Shown piece after piece: positions 27,218 through 38,152 of a stretch of 44,629 bases of DNA (its first letter is position 1; the number at the start of each line of letters is the position of its first letter). This DNA is from Methylococcaceae bacterium (GTDB lineage Bacteria; Pseudomonadota; Gammaproteobacteria; Methylococcales; Methylomonadaceae), in the NCBI GenBank assembly GCA_007280895.1, contig QYQN01000130.1, positions 1 to 44,629 of the forward strand, given 5' to 3'. The translations under genes were made by a program, and so were the position numbers. A model generated the notes under the pieces. It saw only the letters and a list, made by a program, of their open reading frames with translations, was not told the DNA's origin and searched no databases.

Positions 27218-28828
27218 TCAATTAACAATTACACCGGATTCTAATTTAATGATTTTATCAGCCACTGAAAAATAGCGATCATCATGACTGACGGCAATAA
27301 TCGTTTTGCCTTGTTGTTTTAAGTCTTTTAACAGCACTTCATAGAAATATTTTCTGAATTCAGGATCTTGATCAGCCGCCCATTCATCGAACACATAAAT
27401 CTGTTTGTTTTCCATCATTGCTGCGATGTAAGCCAAGCGCTTTTTTTGTCCTGTTGATAAATCTGTATTAGTAAAGCGATTATTTTTGAAACCAGTTTTT
27501 TTCTCTAGTTTCATCATACTAAGCAGCTCAGTCATGCGTTTTTGATCAATGTCATCCACACCATACAGGGATTCAAATAAGTGAAAATCTGCAAAAATAC
27601 TTGAATACATCTCACGATAATGACAGTAATCAGATTCTTCCAAGGGTTGGCTGTTAAAATAGAGGGAGCCAGACGCAGGGAAATATAACCCTGTAATTAA
27701 TTTTACTAAGGTAGATTTACCGCTGCCATTACCCCCCACAATAAATACAGTTTCACCTTGATTGATTTTTAAATTAATGGGGCCAATGCCAAATGTATTG
27801 CTGTTGCTAGCGTCGTGGTAACAAAAATTAACCTGTTCGAGTTCAAGCGAAGTAAATTCTGGAATTTCAATAGTGGTGTTGCGTAACGGTTTGCTGGCAA
27901 GATCAATTTCTGCTTCAAGGCTATAGAGATTTTCAACCGCGACATTGGCGCGTCCAAAAATAGGTAATGCACCTACCACAGTACTTAATGGACCAAATAA
28001 AAACAGTACCGCAACGGTAATCCCTACAACTTCGTTAGCATTAATGAAGGTAAGAATAGGTAGTGCAAAAATAATGACGGCACAGACAATAAAGAAAGCT
28101 GTTTGTGCAAACATTAAATCAATAACAAAATTAAGACCTGTGGCGACTTTAATATCTTTTGCTTCTTCTGAAATGGTTTTTATATGATCAAACAACTCAT
28201 TATTTTTTTTATGATTGATTTTGATTTCTTTAAAGCCCATTAAAATACTATCAATGCCAGTAAAAAAGTCAGCTTCTTTTGTTGAGGCTTCATGAAGTTG
28301 TTTATTGATGTATCGAGAGTTATATAAATACATAAATATGGATAAAACAATGACAATCCCTGTAACAATAAACCCAGGAATTGATAGCCAGGCGATATAA
28401 AGTAAGCAAATAACAACAACAATCATTTGTTGGCAGGCATTGATAAGGATAATCGCAGATTCTGAAATAAGGCTGGCGTCTTGAGTAATGCGCGTAAAAA
28501 TAGCGGCGTGCCCGGTGGTTTCAATGAACGTCAACTCAGTTTGGCGCAATTTGTTAGTGATACGAATGCGGACGCGATCAATTGCATTTTCAGCAATGAC
28601 GATGGCTTGTTTTAACGAGTATTGTCGGGTGTAAATAAGCAGTAGAAGATCAGCAAAAAACAGAAAAAAATTGTGCATTTGTAAGTCTTCATTTTTACCA
28701 ACAGATGCAGCGGCATCATTCATTATCATTAATAGATAACCATTGGCTAAGCCAGAAACTAATGCAGTAAAAATGATTTGGGATTTAGGTGGTCGGCTTT
28801 CTTTGCTAAAAAAATCTAATAATTGCAT
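27218..28828 (-). CDS. SyrD/PvdE-type cyclic peptide ABC exporter
   Basis: This 536-residue half-transporter has an N-terminal membrane domain with about six hydrophobic segments (18-36, 52-66, 124-148, 151-170, 232-265, 268-290) and a C-terminal ATPase. The ATPase has Walker A GGNGSGKST (365-373), signature LSTGQKKR (457-464), Walker B with the distinctive YVFDEWAADQDP (478-489) and the H-loop VSHDD (His514). The DEWAADQDP sequence and the overall size are typical of the cyclic peptide/siderophore exporter group (SyrD, PvdE, YojI). No peptide synthetase or precursor gene is nearby, so the substrate is unknown. It is upstream of and codirectional with the MscS-fusion gene, 127 bp apart. Confidence 0.88.
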   Translation of the reverse strand: MQLLDFFSKESRPPKSQIIFTALVSGLANGYLLMIMNDAAASVGKNEDLQMHNFFLFFADLLLLIYTRQYSLKQAIVIAENAIDRVRIRITNKLRQTELTFIETTGHAAIFTRITQDASLISESAIILINACQQMIVVVICLLYIAWLSIPGFIVTGIVIVLSIFMYLYNSRYINKQLHEASTKEADFFTGIDSILMGFKEIKINHKKNNELFDHIKTISEEAKDIKVATGLNFVIDLMFAQTAFFIVCAVIIFALPILTFINANEVVGITVAVLFLFGPLSTVVGALPIFGRANVAVENLYSLEAEIDLASKPLRNTTIEIPEFTSLELEQVNFCYHDASNSNTFGIGPINLKINQGETVFIVGGNGSGKSTLVKLITGLYFPASGSLYFNSQPLEESDYCHYREMYSSIFADFHLFESLYGVDDIDQKRMTELLSMMKLEKKTGFKNNRFTNTDLSTGQKKRLAYIAAMMENKQIYVFDEWAADQDPEFRKYFYEVLLKDLKQQGKTIIAVSHDDRYFSVADKIIKLESGVIVN

Positions 28829-29529
28829 AGTATGTCCAATTTCAGTTGGTGTTAGTTGTTTAAAATGAAGCTTGATATGAAAAAATTTGAGTTAACTACG
28901 TAGAGATATTTTAGTTAAAAAAAAACAGTTTATAAAAAGCTTGTTACGTTTAAGCAGGCGCTTGAAAAGCAGATAATTGTTATGGGTTGTTACCCTTGTC
29001 CGCAGCGTATAAAGAATGCTAAAACTTCTTTTAGGGGCAATGAATGCGCATAATTTAAGCTATTTTACTTACGAAGACTAAATATAACTAAATTAGTTGC
29101 AGTTGAATAAAAAAGCTAATTTGTAAGCTTAAATGTTTTTTGCCGAATAACCTAGTGTTAGGGTGATATTTAATTAATTACCTGTGCGTATGTTACAAAA
29201 CGGTGCAGCTAACTAAGAGACTCTGTGGTGGTATATTTTGTTTTTAGTGTAAATATCTTTATTAAATTAGGGTAATATTTTATAGCGATTGGGTGCCAAT
29301 TTTAATGCCATGTTGTCATTATCGCAAAAACATTAGGGCAAGAATTTTAGTACGGGCTGATGTTAGTCTGGCAGTTATAAATGATTTTCAATGCGGTAAG
29401 TCATAGCATGGTAAACATAAGCAATTTTGAAGGACGATTGCAGTTTGGCAACAGATAAATAAAGATGGGTGTTGTAGAGCAATAAAAAAGAGTTAATGTG
29501 CGAAAAATAACCTTAAATATGGAGTAACA
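28829..29529. other. 701-bp intergenic region, ABC exporter / sucC
   Basis: No coding frame of useful length or RNA gene is recognisable. It is AT-rich and lies between divergent genes, so it should hold promoters for both. A possible plus-strand promoter is TTGTTT, 16 bp, TATTAA around 29239-29266. GGAG at 29521-29524 is the ribosome binding site of sucC. A long untranslated leader for sucC, or a small RNA, cannot be excluded. Confidence 0.35.
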
Positions 29530-30696
29530 ATGAATATTCATGAATATCAAGCGAAGCAATTATTTGCAAATTATCACATTCCTATTCCTGAGGGGGTTTG
29601 TGCAAATACGCCTGAGGAAGCTGTTGCAAATGCAGAGCGTTTAGGTGGTGCGGGATGGGTGGTAAAAGCACAGGTGCATGCCGGTGGTCGAGGTAAGGCT
29701 GGGGGCGTTAAATTAGCGACCACAACAGAACAAGTGTTGACTATTAGTAGGGAGTTACTAGGTAAAAATTTAGTAACGGGGCAAACCGATAGTGCAGGAT
29801 TGCCTATCAACACAGTGTTAGTTGAAAAAATATATCCTATTAAACGTGAGTTGTATTTAAGTTTAGTTGTTGATAGAGCAACAGAACGATTGATTTTTAT
29901 CGCTTCAGCGATGGGTGGAATGGATATTGAAGAGGTTGCTCATGCCTCACCAGATAAACTTGTGTCAGTGAGTATTCAGCCTGCTACGGGTTTACACGAT
30001 TATCAATGTAGAAAAGTAGCCTATGCGTTGCAATTAAATATGGGTCAACATAAAGCATTAGCCACAATCATGAAAGGGATGCTGGCTTTATTTATGGCAA
30101 AAGACGCTAGCCAAATTGAAATTAATCCTTTAATAGAAACAGAGCAGGGCGAGTTAATGGCACTAGATGCCAAAATTAATATTGACGATAATGCGCTGTT
30201 GTTACATCCAGATATTTTGGCAATGCGTGATATTTCTCAAGAAGATGCCAAAGAAAATGAAGCTCAGCAGTTTGGATTAAACTACATCACTTTGGATGGC
30301 AATATAGGTTGTATGGTCAATGGTGCGGGACTAGCCATGGCAACCATGGATTTAGTGAAGTTAAAAGGTGGGTTGCCTGCAAACTTTTTAGATGTTGGGG
30401 GTGGCACGAATGTGGAGAAAGTATGTGAAGCGTTTAAACTAATTTTATCCGATCAAAATGTTAAAGCCGTATTGGTGAATATTTTTGGCGGTATTGTTAA
30501 GTGTGATGTTATAGCCGAAGGAATTTTAGCTGCGATAGAGCAGGTTCATGTCAATATTCCTGTTGTGGTTCGTTTGGAAGGAACGAATGTTGAAGAGGGG
30601 CGAGCATTATTAAGTCATGCAGGACAGAATATTTATGCAGCCGATGATTTAGCGCACGCTGCGGAACAGGTAGTTAAACTTGCGGAGGTCGCATGA
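29530..30696 (+). CDS. sucC: Succinyl-CoA synthetase beta subunit
   Basis: This 388-residue protein matches the E. coli length. With SucD it converts succinyl-CoA to succinate while making ATP or GTP in the citric acid cycle. The ATP-grasp domain begins [12 protein letters not shown], with [15 protein letters not shown] as the nucleotide-binding loop and EINPLIETE for metal binding. The C-terminal half has [11 protein letters not shown] and [14 protein letters not shown] precedes ATG. The stop overlaps sucD by ATGA. The usual upstream genes sucAB are absent. Confidence 0.97.
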   Translation: MNIHEYQAKQLFANYHIPIPEGVCANTPEEAVANAERLGGAGWVVKAQVHAGGRGKAGGVKLATTTEQVLTISRELLGKNLVTGQTDSAGLPINTVLVEKIYPIKRELYLSLVVDRATERLIFIASAMGGMDIEEVAHASPDKLVSVSIQPATGLHDYQCRKVAYALQLNMGQHKALATIMKGMLALFMAKDASQIEINPLIETEQGELMALDAKINIDDNALLLHPDILAMRDISQEDAKENEAQQFGLNYITLDGNIGCMVNGAGLAMATMDLVKLKGGLPANFLDVGGGTNVEKVCEAFKLILSDQNVKAVLVNIFGGIVKCDVIAEGILAAIEQVHVNIPVVVRLEGTNVEEGRALLSHAGQNIYAADDLAHAAEQVVKLAEVA

Positions 30697-31571
30697 GTAT
30701 TTTAATAGATCGCAATACAAAAGTAATTTGTCAGGGATTTACGGGCAAGCAAGGTAGCTTTCATTCCGAGCAAGCCATAGCTTACGGCACGCAATTAGTT
30801 GGTGGAGTGACGCCAGAGCGAGGAGGTCAGGTACATTTGGGCTTACCTGTATTCAATTCGGTTGAAGAGGCTGTTAATCAAACGGGCGCTACAGCAAGCA
30901 TGATTTATGTGCCACCTTTTTATGCTGCTGAAGCCATTTTAGAGGCCATTGATGCGGGGATTAAATTAATTGTTTGTATTACCGAAGGTATTCCTACGTT
31001 ACAAATGTTGCGTGTGAAAGCGGCAATGCAAGGCATAGATACCTTATTAGTAGGGCCTAATTGTCCAGGCGTAATTACTCCAGGTGAATGTAAGATTGGC
31101 ATTATGCCGGGTAAAATTCATATGCCAGGGTGTATTGGGATTGTCTCACGCTCAGGAACCTTAACGTATGAATCAGTTCATCAAACAACTCAGCAAGGCT
31201 TAGGACAGAGTACGTGTGTGGGGATTGGTGGTGATCCAATACATGGCATGACGTTTGTTGATGTGTTGGCTCGTTTTCAAGCGGATGAGGCAACACGAGG
31301 TATTGTTATGGTTGGTGAAATAGGTGGGGGTGAGGAAGAGGATGCGGCTGATTTTATTAAAGCACATGTTACCAAGCCCGTTGTGGGTTACATTGCTGGA
31401 CAAACAGCGCCTGCTGGAAAGCGAATGGGGCATGCCGGCGCGATCATTACCGGTGGTAAAGGCACAGCGAGTGGAAAAATTGCAGCGTTAACAGCGGCAG
31501 GTGTGGAGGTTGTACGGTCACCTACAGATATTGGCTTAGCAATGAAGCAGTGTTTAGATGTGATTTCTTAG
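30693..31571 (+). CDS. sucD: Succinyl-CoA synthetase alpha subunit
   Basis: The product is 292 residues. Typical features are [16 protein letters not shown] at the CoA-binding Rossmann start, [29 protein letters not shown], and the phosphohistidine loop [14 protein letters not shown]. It is translationally coupled to sucC by a 4-bp overlap and closed by a strong bidirectional terminator. Confidence 0.97.
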   Translation: MSILIDRNTKVICQGFTGKQGSFHSEQAIAYGTQLVGGVTPERGGQVHLGLPVFNSVEEAVNQTGATASMIYVPPFYAAEAILEAIDAGIKLIVCITEGIPTLQMLRVKAAMQGIDTLLVGPNCPGVITPGECKIGIMPGKIHMPGCIGIVSRSGTLTYESVHQTTQQGLGQSTCVGIGGDPIHGMTFVDVLARFQADEATRGIVMVGEIGGGEEEDAADFIKAHVTKPVVGYIAGQTAPAGKRMGHAGAIITGGKGTASGKIAALTAAGVEVVRSPTDIGLAMKQCLDVIS

Positions 31572-31634
31572 TAGAGGGCTATTCGCATGAGTAATGTCTT
31601 ACATGTGCTAGCGTGAATGTCGTGGTATAGAAAA

Positions 31635-31674
31635 AGTAAAAAAGGTACAAAGACACGTCTTTGTACCTTTTTTT
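31635..31674. terminator. Bidirectional intrinsic terminator, sucD / clpX
   Basis: GGTACAAAGA and TCTTTGTACC (31644-31667) form a perfect 10-bp stem with a 4-base loop. Seven T follow on the plus strand (31668-31674) and an A-rich run precedes it, giving a T-run on the minus strand. It can therefore end both sucCD (plus) and tig-clpP-clpX (minus), and it lies 17 bp past the clpX stop. Confidence 0.92.
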
Positions 31675-31690
31675 ATTCAGAAGTGATTAT

Positions 31691-32974
31691 TTAAAACTCA
31701 GTGCTTGCCGCTGAGGCGACTTTCTTTTCGGTTTCATAAACCAAAATGGGTGCTGAGTGACCAAGAATAACATTTTCATCAATGACAACTTTGCAGATAT
31801 TTTCAGCAGAAGGGAGTTCGTACATTGTGTCAAGTAACACGTTTTCAACAATTGTCCGAAGACCACGCGCTCCCGTTTTTCTTTCCATAGCTTTACGAGC
31901 AATTGCACCCAAAGATTCGTCTCTAAATTCTAATTCCGCGCCTTCCATTTCAAACAAATGTTTGTATTGTTTGATGAGGGCATTTTTAGGTTCGGTTAAG
32001 ATTTGAATTAACGCCGCCTCATCTAATTCTTCTAAGGTTGCAACAATGGGCAAGCGTCCAACAAATTCAGGAATAAGACCGTATTTTATTAAATCTTCCG
32101 CTTCAACCTCGGCAAATAATTGCCCGACATTTTTATCTTCTTCTTTGGATTTTACTTGCGCCGAGAAGCCGATGCCGCCTTTTTCAGAACGAGCTTTAAT
32201 TACTTTATCTAAGCCTGCAAAGGCACCACCAACAATAAATAAGATGTTCGCTGTATTAACTTGCAAAAACTCTTGCTGTGGATGTTTGCGTCCGCCTTGT
32301 GGTGGTACAGAAGCAACGGTGCCCTCAATAAGTTTTAACAAGGCTTGCTGCACACCTTCGCCCGACACATCGCGAGTGATAGATGGATTATCGGATTTTC
32401 GTGAGATTTTATCGATTTCATCGATGTAAACAATGCCTGTTTCTGCTTTTTCGACATCGTAATCACAATTTTGAAGAATTTTTTGGATAATATTTTCAAC
32501 ATCTTCACCCACATAACCTGCTTCAGTTAACGTTGTTGCATCAGCAATAGTGAAGGGAACGTCGAGTAATCGGGCAAGCGTTTCGGCCAGTAATGTTTTG
32601 CCGGAACCAGTTGGACCGATTAATAAAATATTACTTTTAGCAATTTCTATGGAATTTTTCTTAAATTTACTACGTAAGCGTTTGTAGTGGTTGTATACCG
32701 CTACGGCTAAGATTTTTTTAGCGCGATCCTGACCGATAACGTAACCATCTAATTCACTTTTAATTTCTTTAGGTTTAGGTAAGTTATTACTAGGAAGAGA
32801 GGTGTCGCTGCTATCTATTTCTTCGCGCATGATGTCGTTGCATAATTCAACGCATTCATCACAGACGTATACCGAAGGGCCCGCGATTAATTTTCTAACT
32901 TCATTTTGACTTTTACCGCAAAAAGAACAATAAAGTAATTTTTCATCGTCTTTTTTAAATTTATCATTACTCAT
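31691..32974 (-). CDS. clpX: ATP-dependent Clp protease ATP-binding subunit ClpX
   Basis: The product is 427 residues. The N-terminal zinc-binding domain has CSFC and CDEC, the AAA+ core has Walker A GPTGSGKT, Walker B YIDEIDK, the pore loop GYVGED and sensor-2 region GARGLR. ClpX unfolds substrates and feeds them to ClpP. ATG 32974 is preferred over an upstream TTG at 32986 because GGAG stands 8 bp before it. It is the last gene of tig-clpP-clpX, 46 bp after clpP. lon, which commonly follows, is missing; sucCD converges instead. Confidence 0.97.
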   Translation of the reverse strand: MSNDKFKKDDEKLLYCSFCGKSQNEVRKLIAGPSVYVCDECVELCNDIMREEIDSSDTSLPSNNLPKPKEIKSELDGYVIGQDRAKKILAVAVYNHYKRLRSKFKKNSIEIAKSNILLIGPTGSGKTLLAETLARLLDVPFTIADATTLTEAGYVGEDVENIIQKILQNCDYDVEKAETGIVYIDEIDKISRKSDNPSITRDVSGEGVQQALLKLIEGTVASVPPQGGRKHPQQEFLQVNTANILFIVGGAFAGLDKVIKARSEKGGIGFSAQVKSKEEDKNVGQLFAEVEAEDLIKYGLIPEFVGRLPIVATLEELDEAALIQILTEPKNALIKQYKHLFEMEGAELEFRDESLGAIARKAMERKTGARGLRTIVENVLLDTMYELPSAENICKVVIDENVILGHSAPILVYETEKKVASAASTEF

Positions 32975-33020
32975 ACCAGACTCCAATAGGCAACAATGCG
33001 ATGGTGTTTAAGCAGTTCAA

Positions 33021-33668
33021 TTAATTATTGTCATCAGCAATGCGATTTGTTAACACTTTGTCGATTAAGCCATAACTCACCGCATCGTCAGCACTTAAAA
33101 AATTATCTCTGTCAGTATCTTGCTGAACTTTTTTTATGGGCTGTCCAGTATGATGCGCTAAAATTTTATTTAGTTTATCGCGTACCAATAAAATTTCACG
33201 GGCATGAATGTCAAAATCGGAGGCTTGACCTTGAAATCCACCCAGTGGTTGATGAATCATGACGCGAGAATGTGGTAAGCAATAACGTTTGCCATGGGCG
33301 CCACCAGCAAGAAGTAAGGCGCCCATACTTGCCGCTTGACCAATACACATGGTGCTAACATCAGATTTAATAAATTGCATGGTGTCATAAATAGACATTC
33401 CCGCAGTTACCGAGCCACCTGGTGAATTGATGTATAAGTGAATATCTTTATCGGGGTTTTCAGATTCTAAAAATAACAACTGAGCAACCACCAGATTGGC
33501 CATGTAGTCTTCAACTTGACCCACTAAAAAAATAACGCGTTCTTTAAGAAGGCGTGAATAAATATCAAACGAACGTTCACCGCGTGCTGTTTGTTCAATA
33601 ACCATAGGAACAAGACCGCCTGCGGCGTGAAGGTCATTATTTTTATAGCCTGATGTAATGTTTTGCAT
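33021..33668 (-). CDS. clpP: ATP-dependent Clp protease proteolytic subunit ClpP
   Basis: The product is 215 residues. The serine protease triad is visible as Ser114 in GQAASMGA, His139 in RVMIHQP and Asp184 in VQQDTDRD. The N-terminus includes [21 protein letters not shown]. It forms the tetradecameric chamber served by ClpX. AAGGGA precedes ATG 33668, which lies 10 bp after the tig stop. Confidence 0.98.
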   Translation of the reverse strand: MQNITSGYKNNDLHAAGGLVPMVIEQTARGERSFDIYSRLLKERVIFLVGQVEDYMANLVVAQLLFLESENPDKDIHLYINSPGGSVTAGMSIYDTMQFIKSDVSTMCIGQAASMGALLLAGGAHGKRYCLPHSRVMIHQPLGGFQGQASDFDIHAREILLVRDKLNKILAHHTGQPIKKVQQDTDRDNFLSADDAVSYGLIDKVLTNRIADDNN

Positions 33669-33678
33669 GTTAAATCCC

Positions 33679-34989
33679 TTAATGACGTTGGTTATTCATG
33701 ACGTCTTTAAACTCAACGTGTTGTTCAGTGATAATCGATTGTAAAAGTAAAAAGTCAACAGTTTGCTCTTCTAATACTACCTGATGAATGTCATTAAGGC
33801 GTTTTTTATCTGCATAATACCAATCAATTACTTGTTGGGGATCTTCGTAGCTTTTTGCTAAGTCTTCAACTTTCTCTTTAACTTTCTCTTCGTTTAAAAT
33901 AATTTCGTTTTTGAGAATGATTTCACTTAAAATTAAACCTAAAGAGATACGTTCTTTGGCTTTTTCAATGAAAAGATCGCGAGTAATGTCTAAATCATCT
34001 AGGCTGCTTTTTTGTTTTTTTGCCATGTCAATATAAGGCTTCATTAAGTTTTCAACTTCTTCATCTACCAAGGCATTAGGAAGTGTCAGTTGAATTCTTT
34101 TGTTAATAGCATCCATGACTGCATTTTTAAGTTTGTTGCGTAAAGCACTGGCAAGTTCGCGTTCCATATTGGCTTTAACATCTTTACGGAAATCATCGAT
34201 AGAGGCTTCTTCAAGGCCATAACTTTTTATAAAATCGTCATCAATTTCAGGAGCAATAGAGGCTTCAATTTTTGTTACGGTAACGTCAAACTGTGCCGTT
34301 TGGCCTGCAAGATTTTCATGGCTATAATCTTCTGGAAAAGATAAATCAAAGGTTTTCGTTGCATTAACGCTAAGGCCGATTAGATTGTCTTCAAATCCAG
34401 CAATCATTTGCTTGTTACCAATGACCACAGCATAATTTTCTACTAGACCGTCAGAAAGATTTTTTCCATTAAGTGTGCCGGTAAAATTAATGGTTAATTG
34501 ATCTTGTTCTTGACTAGGGCGGTCATTAACTTCAATCCACTGCGCTTTTTGGTGTCTTAGTTTTTCTATCATCTCGTCAATGTCTGTTTCTTCAATATGA
34601 GAAATAGGTTTTATGACATCTAATTGAGCTAAGTCAGTTAATGGAATTTCAGGATAGACTTCAAAAACGGCTGTGTATTCAAAGCCTTCAGTGGAAGCCT
34701 CGTCAGGAGTGTTGATGAAAGGCTGGCTGACAGGATTTAAGTTTTGTTCTTGAAGTGCTTTAAAGTAGGTGGCTTCAATTAAATCACCTGTAACCTCTTG
34801 TCTTACTTGAGCGCCATACAATTTTTGGATGACGTTGTGGGGAACTTTTCCTGGGCGAAAACCATCGACTTTAACTTTTTGAGCTAAAGACTTGAAGCGT
34901 TCAGCCATTTTTTCTTGCACAGCAGCTTCAGGCAGACTAACAGTCATTTTTCGGCTCAATTCAGATGTCTTTTCGACAGAAATTTGCAT
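33679..34989 (-). CDS. tig: Trigger factor (ribosome-associated chaperone, prolyl isomerase)
   Basis: This 436-residue protein is near the E. coli length (432). The N-terminal ribosome-binding domain includes [11 protein letters not shown], matching the ribosome-docking signature. An FKBP-type isomerase domain (about 150-245; [33 protein letters not shown]) and a helical C-terminal chaperone domain follow. GAGG lies 9 bp before ATG 34989. It is the first gene of tig-clpP-clpX, downstream of tRNA-Leu. Confidence 0.96.
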   Translation of the reverse strand: MQISVEKTSELSRKMTVSLPEAAVQEKMAERFKSLAQKVKVDGFRPGKVPHNVIQKLYGAQVRQEVTGDLIEATYFKALQEQNLNPVSQPFINTPDEASTEGFEYTAVFEVYPEIPLTDLAQLDVIKPISHIEETDIDEMIEKLRHQKAQWIEVNDRPSQEQDQLTINFTGTLNGKNLSDGLVENYAVVIGNKQMIAGFEDNLIGLSVNATKTFDLSFPEDYSHENLAGQTAQFDVTVTKIEASIAPEIDDDFIKSYGLEEASIDDFRKDVKANMERELASALRNKLKNAVMDAINKRIQLTLPNALVDEEVENLMKPYIDMAKKQKSSLDDLDITRDLFIEKAKERISLGLILSEIILKNEIILNEEKVKEKVEDLAKSYEDPQQVIDWYYADKKRLNDIHQVVLEEQTVDFLLLQSIITEQHVEFKDVMNNQRH

Positions 34990-35092
34990 GGGTAATTACC
35001 TCACAGAATTTAATAAGAGTTTTTAATGGTGCCAGTGATAGGCGCATAGAGTTGATAAAGACAAAAGCGTGTTCTGTCTTGTTGAGATAAGT

Positions 35093-35177
<85 letters not shown>

Positions 35178-35195
35178 ACTTTAATTTGACTTGTA

Positions 35196-35225
35196 ATTGT
35201 AGCCGTTTTTTTCTATTTTCAGCAA
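35196..35225 (-). promoter_or_regulatory. Promoter of tRNA-Leu
   Basis: On the minus strand, -35 TTGCTG (35225-35220), an 18-bp spacer and -10 TACAAT (35201-35196) are placed so that transcription starts near 35189, about 12 bp before the mature tRNA. Each hexamer differs from consensus by one or two bases. Read-through into tig is possible because no terminator follows the tRNA. Confidence 0.65.
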
Positions 35226-35653
35226 ACTATAAATAAGGATTTTTTGGCGTCAATGAAGATGTGTGGATTTTTTTTGCGAATAAATTTTGCTTAATTGCTT
35301 GTTTAAAAATCTATTTTTAATCTAAAAATGGCAACTTATTTATTTTTAATCAAGTGTTTATTTTTAACTGTCACGTAATCACAACGGCTGATGAAGGCGC
35401 TGCTTTTAGACGGTACTGACAAGCTAAAAAGAAGCTGATTTTTAATTAAAAGGGTAACATTTATTTCAGCATTAGCTGTAAAAACTAAATAATTTATTAG
35501 CATTGAGGGGGAATATCTTAAAAATAGCGAGTACCTTATGCTAATTTAAGCAGGGTGCCTTTGCAGCGTAGGCTCGCAACAAGTGCGATAACTACGCTCA
35601 GCATCGTGGCAAAATGGTAAGTGTGATGTTGATTTATGTGATGAATGCATGGG
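35226..35653. other. 428-bp AT-rich non-coding region
   Basis: No gene is seen between the tRNA-Leu promoter and the end of dbpA. TATTTTTAA occurs three times (35312-35320, 35341-35349, 35359-35367) in a very AT-rich stretch, probably simple low-complexity sequence. I found no convincing terminator for dbpA here. Confidence 0.4.
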
Positions 35654-37036
35654 TTAATTTGATTTTTTTACCATAAAAGTTTTGCCTTTAATTTTGCTTT
35701 TTTTCAACCAAGCTACTGCGGCATTGATTTGATTTTGTCTAATGGCAACGAATGCTTGTTCGTCGAACAGATCAATTTTGCCGATGTCGCTGCCAGCAAT
35801 GCCGCCTTCGCAGGTTAAGGCTCCTAAAATATCTCCTGGGCGCAGCTTGTTTTTTCGCCCCCCGTCTATCCATAAGGTTGCCATTGGGGGCTGAAAACGC
35901 TCGTGATAATTAGGTGAGAATGCCCCGATTTTGTCCCATTTTGCAGTGATGTGTAGATAGTCTTCAAGCGCAATGACGCGGTTCATTTCCTCGATTAAGC
36001 ACAATGTTAAGGCGATTCCTTGTTTACCGGCGCGACCTGTGCGGCCGATGCGATGCACATAAATTTCAGGATCCCAAGGTAATTCGTAATTAATGACAGC
36101 TTGCAGATCTTTGATGTCTAAGCCGCGTGCAGCAACGTCGGTGGCAACTAATACCGAGCAGCTTTTATTGGCGAAACGTACCAGCACTTGGTCGCGTTGT
36201 TTTTGTTCCAAGTCACCATGCAGCGCGTGTACTGAAAAACCACTGTTAGTTAGCGCGGCAGCAAGGTCTTGGCATTCACGTTTGGTATTGCAAAAAACAA
36301 CAGTCGATTCTGGATGATAGTGGGTGAGTAAATAGCCCAAAGCATTAAGGCGATTAGACTGTTCGGTTTGGAAAAAATATTGAGCAATGACGCTATCGTG
36401 ATGGCTGTTGTCAAGGCTAATGGTGATAGGTTGATGCTGAAAGCGTTTACTGATTTCTCGTATTGGTTCAGCATAAGTAGCAGAGAATAAAAGCGTTTGG
36501 CGTTGTTTGGGCGCATAGGCCATGATTGCAGAAATGCTGTCAGCAAAGCCCATATCCAACATGCGGTCTGCCTCGTCTAGCACCACAATGCGGAGCTGCT
36601 CCAAAACTAATCGACCTTTATCTAAATGTTCCTGCACGCGACCTGGCGTACCTACGACGATATGGATGCCATGTTCCAGTGACTCTGTTTGTGGTCTGCT
36701 GGGTACGCCTCCGCATAAGGACAGAATTTTTACATTCTGGGTAAAGCGCGCCAGCAAACGGAGTTCTTTGCAGACTTGGTCAGCTAATTCGCGGGTTGGG
36801 CAAATAACTAAGGCCTGAACATTGAAGCGGCTGAAGTCGAGGGCAGAAAGGAGGCCGATGCCAAATGCAGCCGTTTTGCCGCTGCCTGTTTTGGCTTGAG
36901 CAATGATATCCTTGCCAGCAAGAATAGGCGGTAAGGCTTCTTCTTGAATGGGGGTGAGTTGAGTGTAGCCAAGCGAAGCAATATTTTCAAGCAACGCAGG
37001 TGCTAACGGTAAAGAAGAGAAAGGAGTGGTATTCAC
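35654..37036 (-). CDS. dbpA: ATP-dependent RNA helicase DbpA
   Basis: The product is about 460 residues. DEAD-box motifs appear in order: Q motif YTQLTPIQ, Walker A AKTGSGKT, PTRELADQV, the DEAD motif DEADRMLDMGF, SAT, and HRIGRTGRAG. The C-terminal domain (KNKLRPGDILGALTCEGG...GKIDLFD...KGKTFMVKK) is the DbpA RNA-binding fold that recognises hairpin 92 of 23S rRNA, so the enzyme assists large-subunit assembly. GTG at 37036 gives an N-terminus (NTTPFSSL) aligned with E. coli MTAFSTL and has AAGAG upstream. A TTG at 37084 would add 16 residues. Confidence 0.94.
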   Translation of the reverse strand: MNTTPFSSLPLAPALLENIASLGYTQLTPIQEEALPPILAGKDIIAQAKTGSGKTAAFGIGLLSALDFSRFNVQALVICPTRELADQVCKELRLLARFTQNVKILSLCGGVPSRPQTESLEHGIHIVVGTPGRVQEHLDKGRLVLEQLRIVVLDEADRMLDMGFADSISAIMAYAPKQRQTLLFSATYAEPIREISKRFQHQPITISLDNSHHDSVIAQYFFQTEQSNRLNALGYLLTHYHPESTVVFCNTKRECQDLAAALTNSGFSVHALHGDLEQKQRDQVLVRFANKSCSVLVATDVAARGLDIKDLQAVINYELPWDPEIYVHRIGRTGRAGKQGIALTLCLIEEMNRVIALEDYLHITAKWDKIGAFSPNYHERFQPPMATLWIDGGRKNKLRPGDILGALTCEGGIAGSDIGKIDLFDEQAFVAIRQNQINAAVAWLKKSKIKGKTFMVKKSN

Positions 37037-37206
37037 GTAGGGCTCTTTTATTAGGGCGAAGGATGGCGAAGTGCGGTTCTTCAATAGCTTATGATAACAA
37101 TACCGCAGAGGATTCTATAGAATTAAACGAGGAGTTTTATCCTGAGGCGTTGGTCTTTGAAGCGTAATCGATGATCAACGTAGGCTGTTTTTTTTGTTGC
37201 GTAGTA

Positions 37207-37569
37207 TCAACGCATACTTAAGGATACGTCCTCAGCAACAGGCGAGTGCATAACGACTTCCTCTATTTTTTGGGCTAAAGTAAAATCCTTATCGCTAATG
37301 CCAGAGACAGAATGAGTCATTAATTTAACAATGACACTGGCATAGGACACGATAAGTTTAGGGTGATGATTTTCCGCCTCAGCAAGCTGACCAATGGTAG
37401 CTACCAGCATTAAAGTGTGCGCCCAATCGAGTGTAGGATATTGGCGCCATAACCAGCCATGGCGTAATGACCATGACGGTAGTTCTGTTGCTAAGGTGAG
37501 GGTGGTTTCTGCATCGGAATAAATGCGTGTTGTTATATCTTGTTGCATAATCATTAGCCATCTTGACAT
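37207..37569 (-). CDS. Pterin-4a-carbinolamine dehydratase-like protein
   Basis: The product is 120 residues or slightly less. The family signature is visible: E-N-H-H-P, then Tyr, then THS and a following Asp (AENHHPKLIVSYASVIVKLMTHSVSGISDKD, read here as separated elements), preceded by the W-rich PSWSLRHGWLWR region. These enzymes dehydrate 4a-hydroxytetrahydropterin formed by aromatic amino acid hydroxylases. No hydroxylase gene is in view, so another pterin-linked role is possible. Start candidates are ATG 37569, 37554 and 37548; the last gives the usual length. Confidence 0.85.
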   Translation of the reverse strand: MSRWLMIMQQDITTRIYSDAETTLTLATELPSWSLRHGWLWRQYPTLDWAHTLMLVATIGQLAEAENHHPKLIVSYASVIVKLMTHSVSGISDKDFTLAQKIEEVVMHSPVAEDVSLSMR

Positions 37570-37694
37570 AAATTAGTTATAAAATTTACCCCTATCTTAA
37601 GCTAAGGCAAGAGGTAGCATTAACAAATAATAGCTAAACACTGTTAAAATTATTAGCAGGTAAGTTACTTTATTACACATTTTTTAGCACGGTT

Positions 37695-38081
37695 ATGACC
37701 CAAAAAACACCTCACTTAGAAAAACACAAACAACAACAACTTGTCACTGAAGCGCGTCGTAATCAAGAGCTTAGGGAGCAATCTTATCGAGGTCAAGCCC
37801 TTAAATTGTACCCGTGGCTGTGCGGTCGCTGTGCACGAGAGTTTACGCATAAAAATCTTGCAGAGCTCACCGTACATCATAAAAATCATAATCATGATGA
37901 TAATCCTAGTGATGGCAGTAACTGGGAATTGCTGTGCTTGTATTGTCATGACAATGAACATGCGCGTTATGAAGAAACGCGTCATTCCACCAAACAAACG
38001 CTTGGAAAAGCGTCGGCTAATACTGCAACACATAATCCGTTTGCGAGTTTAAAAAACTTAATGAATCCTAATGCTGATTAA
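37695..38081 (+). CDS. yajD: HNH nuclease family protein YajD
   Basis: The product is 128 residues. The core matches E. coli YajD closely: KLYPWLCGRCAREF with the first Cys pair, LTVHHKNHNHDDNP, and GSNWELLCLYCHDNEHARY with the second Cys pair and the catalytic HNH residues. The C-terminal NPFASLK is also conserved. The N-terminus is longer and rich in Gln, Lys and Arg. The cellular role of YajD is unknown. It precedes the pqi genes by 71 bp. Confidence 0.93.
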   Translation: MTQKTPHLEKHKQQQLVTEARRNQELREQSYRGQALKLYPWLCGRCAREFTHKNLAELTVHHKNHNHDDNPSDGSNWELLCLYCHDNEHARYEETRHSTKQTLGKASANTATHNPFASLKNLMNPNAD

Positions 38082-38152
38082 GGTGTCGTTATTGACATGT
38101 CTATTGCTTAGCGGGCTTACCGTAAACTGTGCTTAACAACTAATTAATTTTA

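Noticed and set aside
35312-35367. Three TATTTTTAA repeats as a possible CRISPR-like or operator array
   Set aside because: Units are too short, spacing is irregular (29 and 18 bp), and the sequence is simple AT-rich DNA.
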